14,396 nucleotides of DNA from NCBI GenBank assembly GCA_030836705.1, contig JAUPLZ010000043.1:1-14396 (forward strand), given 5' to 3'. The stretch's first letter is position 1; every line of letters begins with the position of its first letter. Positions 14,373 through 14,396 of the stretch are shown here, piece after piece. The position numbers were made by a program, and so were the translations under genes. The notes beneath the pieces were generated by a model. It did not search any database, was not told the DNA's origin, and was given only the letters and a program-made list of their open reading frames with translations. Source of the DNA: Campylobacterota bacterium (GTDB lineage Bacteria; Campylobacterota; Campylobacteria; Campylobacterales; SZUA-545).

Positions 14373-14396
14373 GCAAATGCTAGCGCGAAAGCGTAG

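Overview
The window looks like chromosomal DNA of an AT-rich member of the Campylobacterota (epsilonproteobacteria), most likely a free-living, motile relative of Sulfurimonas or Sulfurospirillum. This is inferred from strong A/T codon bias, short AT-rich leaders, Campylobacterota-like forms of AlaS, Maf, Dxr, PurT, BioF and YbgC, and an alaS-maf pair. No rRNA, tRNA or CRISPR array was recognised.

Layout. Positions 1-1546 (+) hold the 3' part of an outer-membrane beta-barrel gene, overlapped by a small secreted OmpA-domain gene with an unusual YD (RHS-type) repeat tail. Positions 1587-3085 (-) hold a complete AbiEi/AbiEii (type IV toxin-antitoxin, phage-defence) pair behind a palindrome-rich promoter. 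Positions 3141-3533 lack a recognisable gene and lead into the broken C-terminal end of a tyrosine recombinase (3534-3749), so this end looks like the remains of an integrated element. A YbgC-type thioesterase (3798-4169, +) follows. A minus-strand set then runs purT, dxr and a small unknown gene (6814 down to 4155); purT and dxr share a frame and are separated only by a TAA.

A 112-bp divergent spacer carries a near-consensus sigma-28 (FliA) promoter reading into an unknown lipoprotein gene and a transmembrane chemoreceptor gene (6939-9233, +). Facing them is a long minus-strand run: alaS, maf, brnT, brnA and bioF (14044 down to 9290). The BrnT/BrnA toxin-antitoxin pair has its own consensus sigma-70 promoter with a perfect palindrome over the -10, and bioF sits directly behind it, so bioF may be read from the toxin-antitoxin promoter. 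The last 350 bases, upstream of alaS, contain a long imperfect hairpin and no gene.

The housekeeping genes cover isoprenoid precursors (dxr), purines (purT), biotin (bioF), tRNA charging (alaS) and nucleotide-pool cleaning (maf). The accessory genes are two toxin-antitoxin modules, both with palindromes over their likely promoters, an integrase remnant, and the beta-barrel/OmpA-YD surface pair. The most unusual items are the OmpA-YD protein, the sigma-28 promoter for an unknown lipoprotein plus chemoreceptor, the brnTA-bioF arrangement and the long hairpin near 14.2-14.34 kb. None is shown here to be a new system.
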